In this document: in pieces, positions 4,816-6,326 of the stretch | Numbering within the stretch: position 1 is the stretch's first letter | How the letters are laid out: each line of letters begins with the position of its first letter | NCBI GenBank assembly: GCA_030838885.1 | Contig: JAUZEU010000415.1 | Location: forward strand, 1-6,326 | DNA length: 6,326 nt | Source of the DNA: Bryobacterales bacterium | GTDB lineage: Bacteria; Acidobacteriota; Terriglobia; Bryobacterales; Bryobacteraceae | Direction: 5' to 3' | Notes under the pieces: model-generated | Seen by the model: only the letters and a program-made list of their open reading frames with translations | Databases searched by the model: none | Told to the model about the DNA's origin: nothing | Made by a program: the position numbers and the translations under genes

Positions 4816-6092
4816 ATGAAATACGAAGCCTTCGATACTCTGGCACTAGAGGAAATTTTCAAATTCGATTCGGTCGTACATTTACGGCTCTCTTCCAGAG
4901 AGAATGGACAGCTGGAGTTCAAAGAATCGTTCAACATCCAATCCGCCCCGGACTACGCAAGAACAATGGCGGCTTTCGCCAACGCCTCGGGAGGCTACCT
5001 TGTATTCGGCGTGAAGGACAAGCCCAGAGACTTGATGGGGCTTACCAACAATGCGTTCGATAATCTCGACCCGGCTAAACTCACCGAGCACTTGAATTCC
5101 GCTCTCGCCCCGGAGTTGCATTGGGAGCAGACTATTCATACGGTTAAGGGCAAGAAAGTCGGAATTATATATGTTCACGAAGCCAGAAACAAACCTGTGG
5201 TTTGCACCAAGAATTCTGGCGACCGCAAAGAAGGGGACATTTATTACCGTTACCGAGGGCGGAGCGAGAAGATCAAATATCCAGAGCTTCGACAAATATT
5301 GGAAGGTGAGCGAGAACAAGAACGTCAGCTATGGATGACGATGCTCCAAAAGATGGCGCGCATGGGAATTGAGAATGTGGGTATTCTGAATTCCACCACT
5401 GGACAAATTAGCGGCGCAAGCGGGTCTCTCCTCATTTCTGAGGAGCTTCTGCCCAAACTGAAGTTCATTACCAGTGGTCGTTTGTCGAGTCGGAAGGGGC
5501 ACCCGTCCTAAAGCTGGTCGGTGAAGTTACCCCTATAAAAGGGAATCTTATTCAGCCCACGAGACTTGTTCATCAGAACTTACACGGGGCTGACCTCATT
5601 CGTGCTTTTCTCACGCGAGAAACGGTTCTGTCTCCCCTCGCATACGTGAAGCAAGTCTGTTTTGAAGCGGCTAAGCATTTCCCTCTTCACTTCTTTATCA
5701 ACCAGACAAATGTTGCTGTCTCACAGGTTATCGCCGAAATTCAAAAGGTGGATTGTAAGGAAAGCAAAAAAGCGCCTCTCATCGAGCGTTTGAAGACGAA
5801 GGAGAACTTTGTCATGGGGAAGTTAACCACTAAATCGGATGTGGGAAAGCGCAGGAGAGAAGCGTTTAATCGTATTCTCGATAAAACATATACAGATGCG
5901 GAGGCCGAAGCGGATCTCGTAACCTTTTTTCATGTGTTGACTCATTTGACGGGTGCGCAGGCGGACCCTACTTTTCTTCTGCCGATACTCTTACGGACGA
6001 TAATGCCGAAATATCAATCGCTCAACTCGCCACACGCAACGCTCATGAGAAAAGCGGTCTGTCACCTCGACATAATTTGGTATAGGAAATAG
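4816..6092 (+). pseudogene. AlbA_2 (Schlafen-type) domain protein, split by a one-base frameshift
   Basis: The first reading frame (4816-5511) carries an AlbA_2/Schlafen-type domain at about residues 25-160: LEFKES at about 33-38, ARTMAAFANASGGYLVFGVKD at about 48-68 (family hallmark), then KKVGIIYVHEARNKPVV and DIYYRYRGRSEKI. From about residue 217 it turns into an unrelated tail (TSGRLSSRKGHPS) and stops. The frame one base back is open from 5442 to 6092 and continues smoothly (HYQWSFVESEGAPVLKLVGEV..., ending CHLDIIWYRK), giving about 425 residues in all. A lost base near 5465 explains this. The C-terminal half (YVKQVCFEAAKHFPLHFFINQTN...) is unrecognised. The ATG at 4816 follows an in-frame TAG, so it is the first possible start; no good ribosome site is seen. 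AlbA_2 proteins bind nucleotides or nucleic acid and often sit near defence genes. By eye the gene is AT-richer than its neighbours. A sequencing error is the main alternative to real decay. Confidence 0.75.
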
Positions 6093-6111
6093 CTTTTCTT
6101 TACACGCGGCT

Positions 6112-6326
6112 TCAAACCCAATAATCAGCGTCGCGTTTTGTCGCCTGTCCGAGTGCGACCAGCGTTTCCAGAATGGCCGAGACATCCGCTGACCGCGCCC
6201 GCACGAAGTTCCGCGCCACGGTCTCGGATGGAGCAGGCGCGGGAGTCTGGCGAAGGAAATTGCGCACGGCGCTAACATGCTCCGGCAGCGAAGACGGCCA
6301 GGGGGTGCGGACCGAACGTGCCGGCT
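6112..6326 (-). CDS. C-terminal end of a probable class I SAM-dependent DNA methyltransferase (5' end outside window)
   Basis: Reading the minus strand from the window edge to the TGA at 6112-6114 gives 70 codons without a start. The reading PWPSSLPEHVSAVRNFLRQT is followed by PAPAPSETVARNFVRARSAD and VSAILETLVALGQATKRDADYWV. The order WP-LP-x2-V-x-AVR, then an alternating proline/alanine linker, then ARxFxRAR and ILETLVALGQA matches from memory the small winged-helix-like tail of large adenine-type DNA methyltransferases of restriction-modification systems. The catalytic part (NPPY-type motif) would lie beyond the window, so this rests on the tail alone. The gene converges on the AlbA_2 gene with 19 bases between their stops, and no hairpin terminator is visible there. 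It is clearly coding; the family is moderately supported. Confidence 0.6.
   Translation of the reverse strand, partial: PARSVRTPWPSSLPEHVSAVRNFLRQTPAPAPSETVARNFVRARSADVSAILETLVALGQATKRDADYWV

Noticed and set aside
5452..5460. Programmed -1 frameshift at CCCAAAC in the AlbA_2 gene
   Set aside because: The slippery pattern would need CCA-AAC in the zero frame, but here the codons read CCC-AAA-CTG. No downstream structure was evident, so a simple base loss is more likely.
5991..6278. Minus-strand open frame of 95 codons at the right end
   Set aside because: It overlaps both the AlbA_2 gene tail and the methyltransferase-like tail in another frame, and its translation is low-complexity and basic.
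1..6326. tRNA, rRNA, CRISPR array, attachment site or replication origin
   Set aside because: I scanned for cloverleaf-like ends, regularly spaced long repeats and iteron-like arrays and saw none beyond the short repeats listed. No att core could be tied to the recombinase remnant.

Overview
The window looks like a slice of accessory, island-type DNA from a GC-rich bacterium. TTG and GTG starts are common, good GGAGG-type ribosome sites occur, and IS21, PIN toxin-antitoxin and AlbA_2-type genes sit together. This mix is usual in soil bacteria. The overall flavour would fit Acidobacteriota or a similar group, but nothing in the window fixes the taxon and I hold that guess at low confidence.

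Layout. (1) Positions 1-456 hold the 3' part of an unrecognised plus-strand gene carrying one frameshift; it is cut close to its end by an insertion sequence. (2) Positions 457-3092 are a complete, apparently intact IS21-family element. It has istA (long DDE transposase) and istB (AAA+ helper ATPase) on the minus strand with a 4-base GTGA overlap, terminal inverted repeats matching at 31 of 34 inner positions, a long hairpin in the non-coding left end and a short hairpin in the istA leader. (3) Positions 3093-3430 hold a decayed minus-strand remnant converging on the IS target. (4) Positions 3492-3923 encode only the N-terminal core-binding domain of a tyrosine recombinase; the catalytic domain is gone. 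(5) Positions 3829-4076 are non-coding, with a palindrome, short repeats and a plausible promoter. (6) Positions 4077-4757 form a two-gene toxin-antitoxin operon: a ribbon-helix-helix-like antitoxin and a PIN-domain ribonuclease toxin. (7) Positions 4816-6092 are one gene for an AlbA_2 (Schlafen-type) domain protein of about 425 residues, split by a single-base frameshift near 5442-5511. (8) Positions 6112-6326 on the minus strand are the last 70 codons of a gene leaving the window; its C-terminus resembles that of large class I SAM-dependent DNA methyltransferases of restriction systems.

Taken together, this reads as the edge of a decaying defence or mobile island: recombinase remnant, addiction module, AlbA_2 protein and a probable modification enzyme, with a younger IS21 element dropped into a neighbouring gene. 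The IS and the toxin-antitoxin pair look functional; the other genes are truncated, frameshifted or run off the window. I found no tRNA, rRNA, CRISPR array or clearly new system. The most useful points are the overlooked methyltransferase tail, the frameshifted AlbA_2 gene beside it, the structured non-coding ends of the IS, and the near-exact excision model for the left gene.
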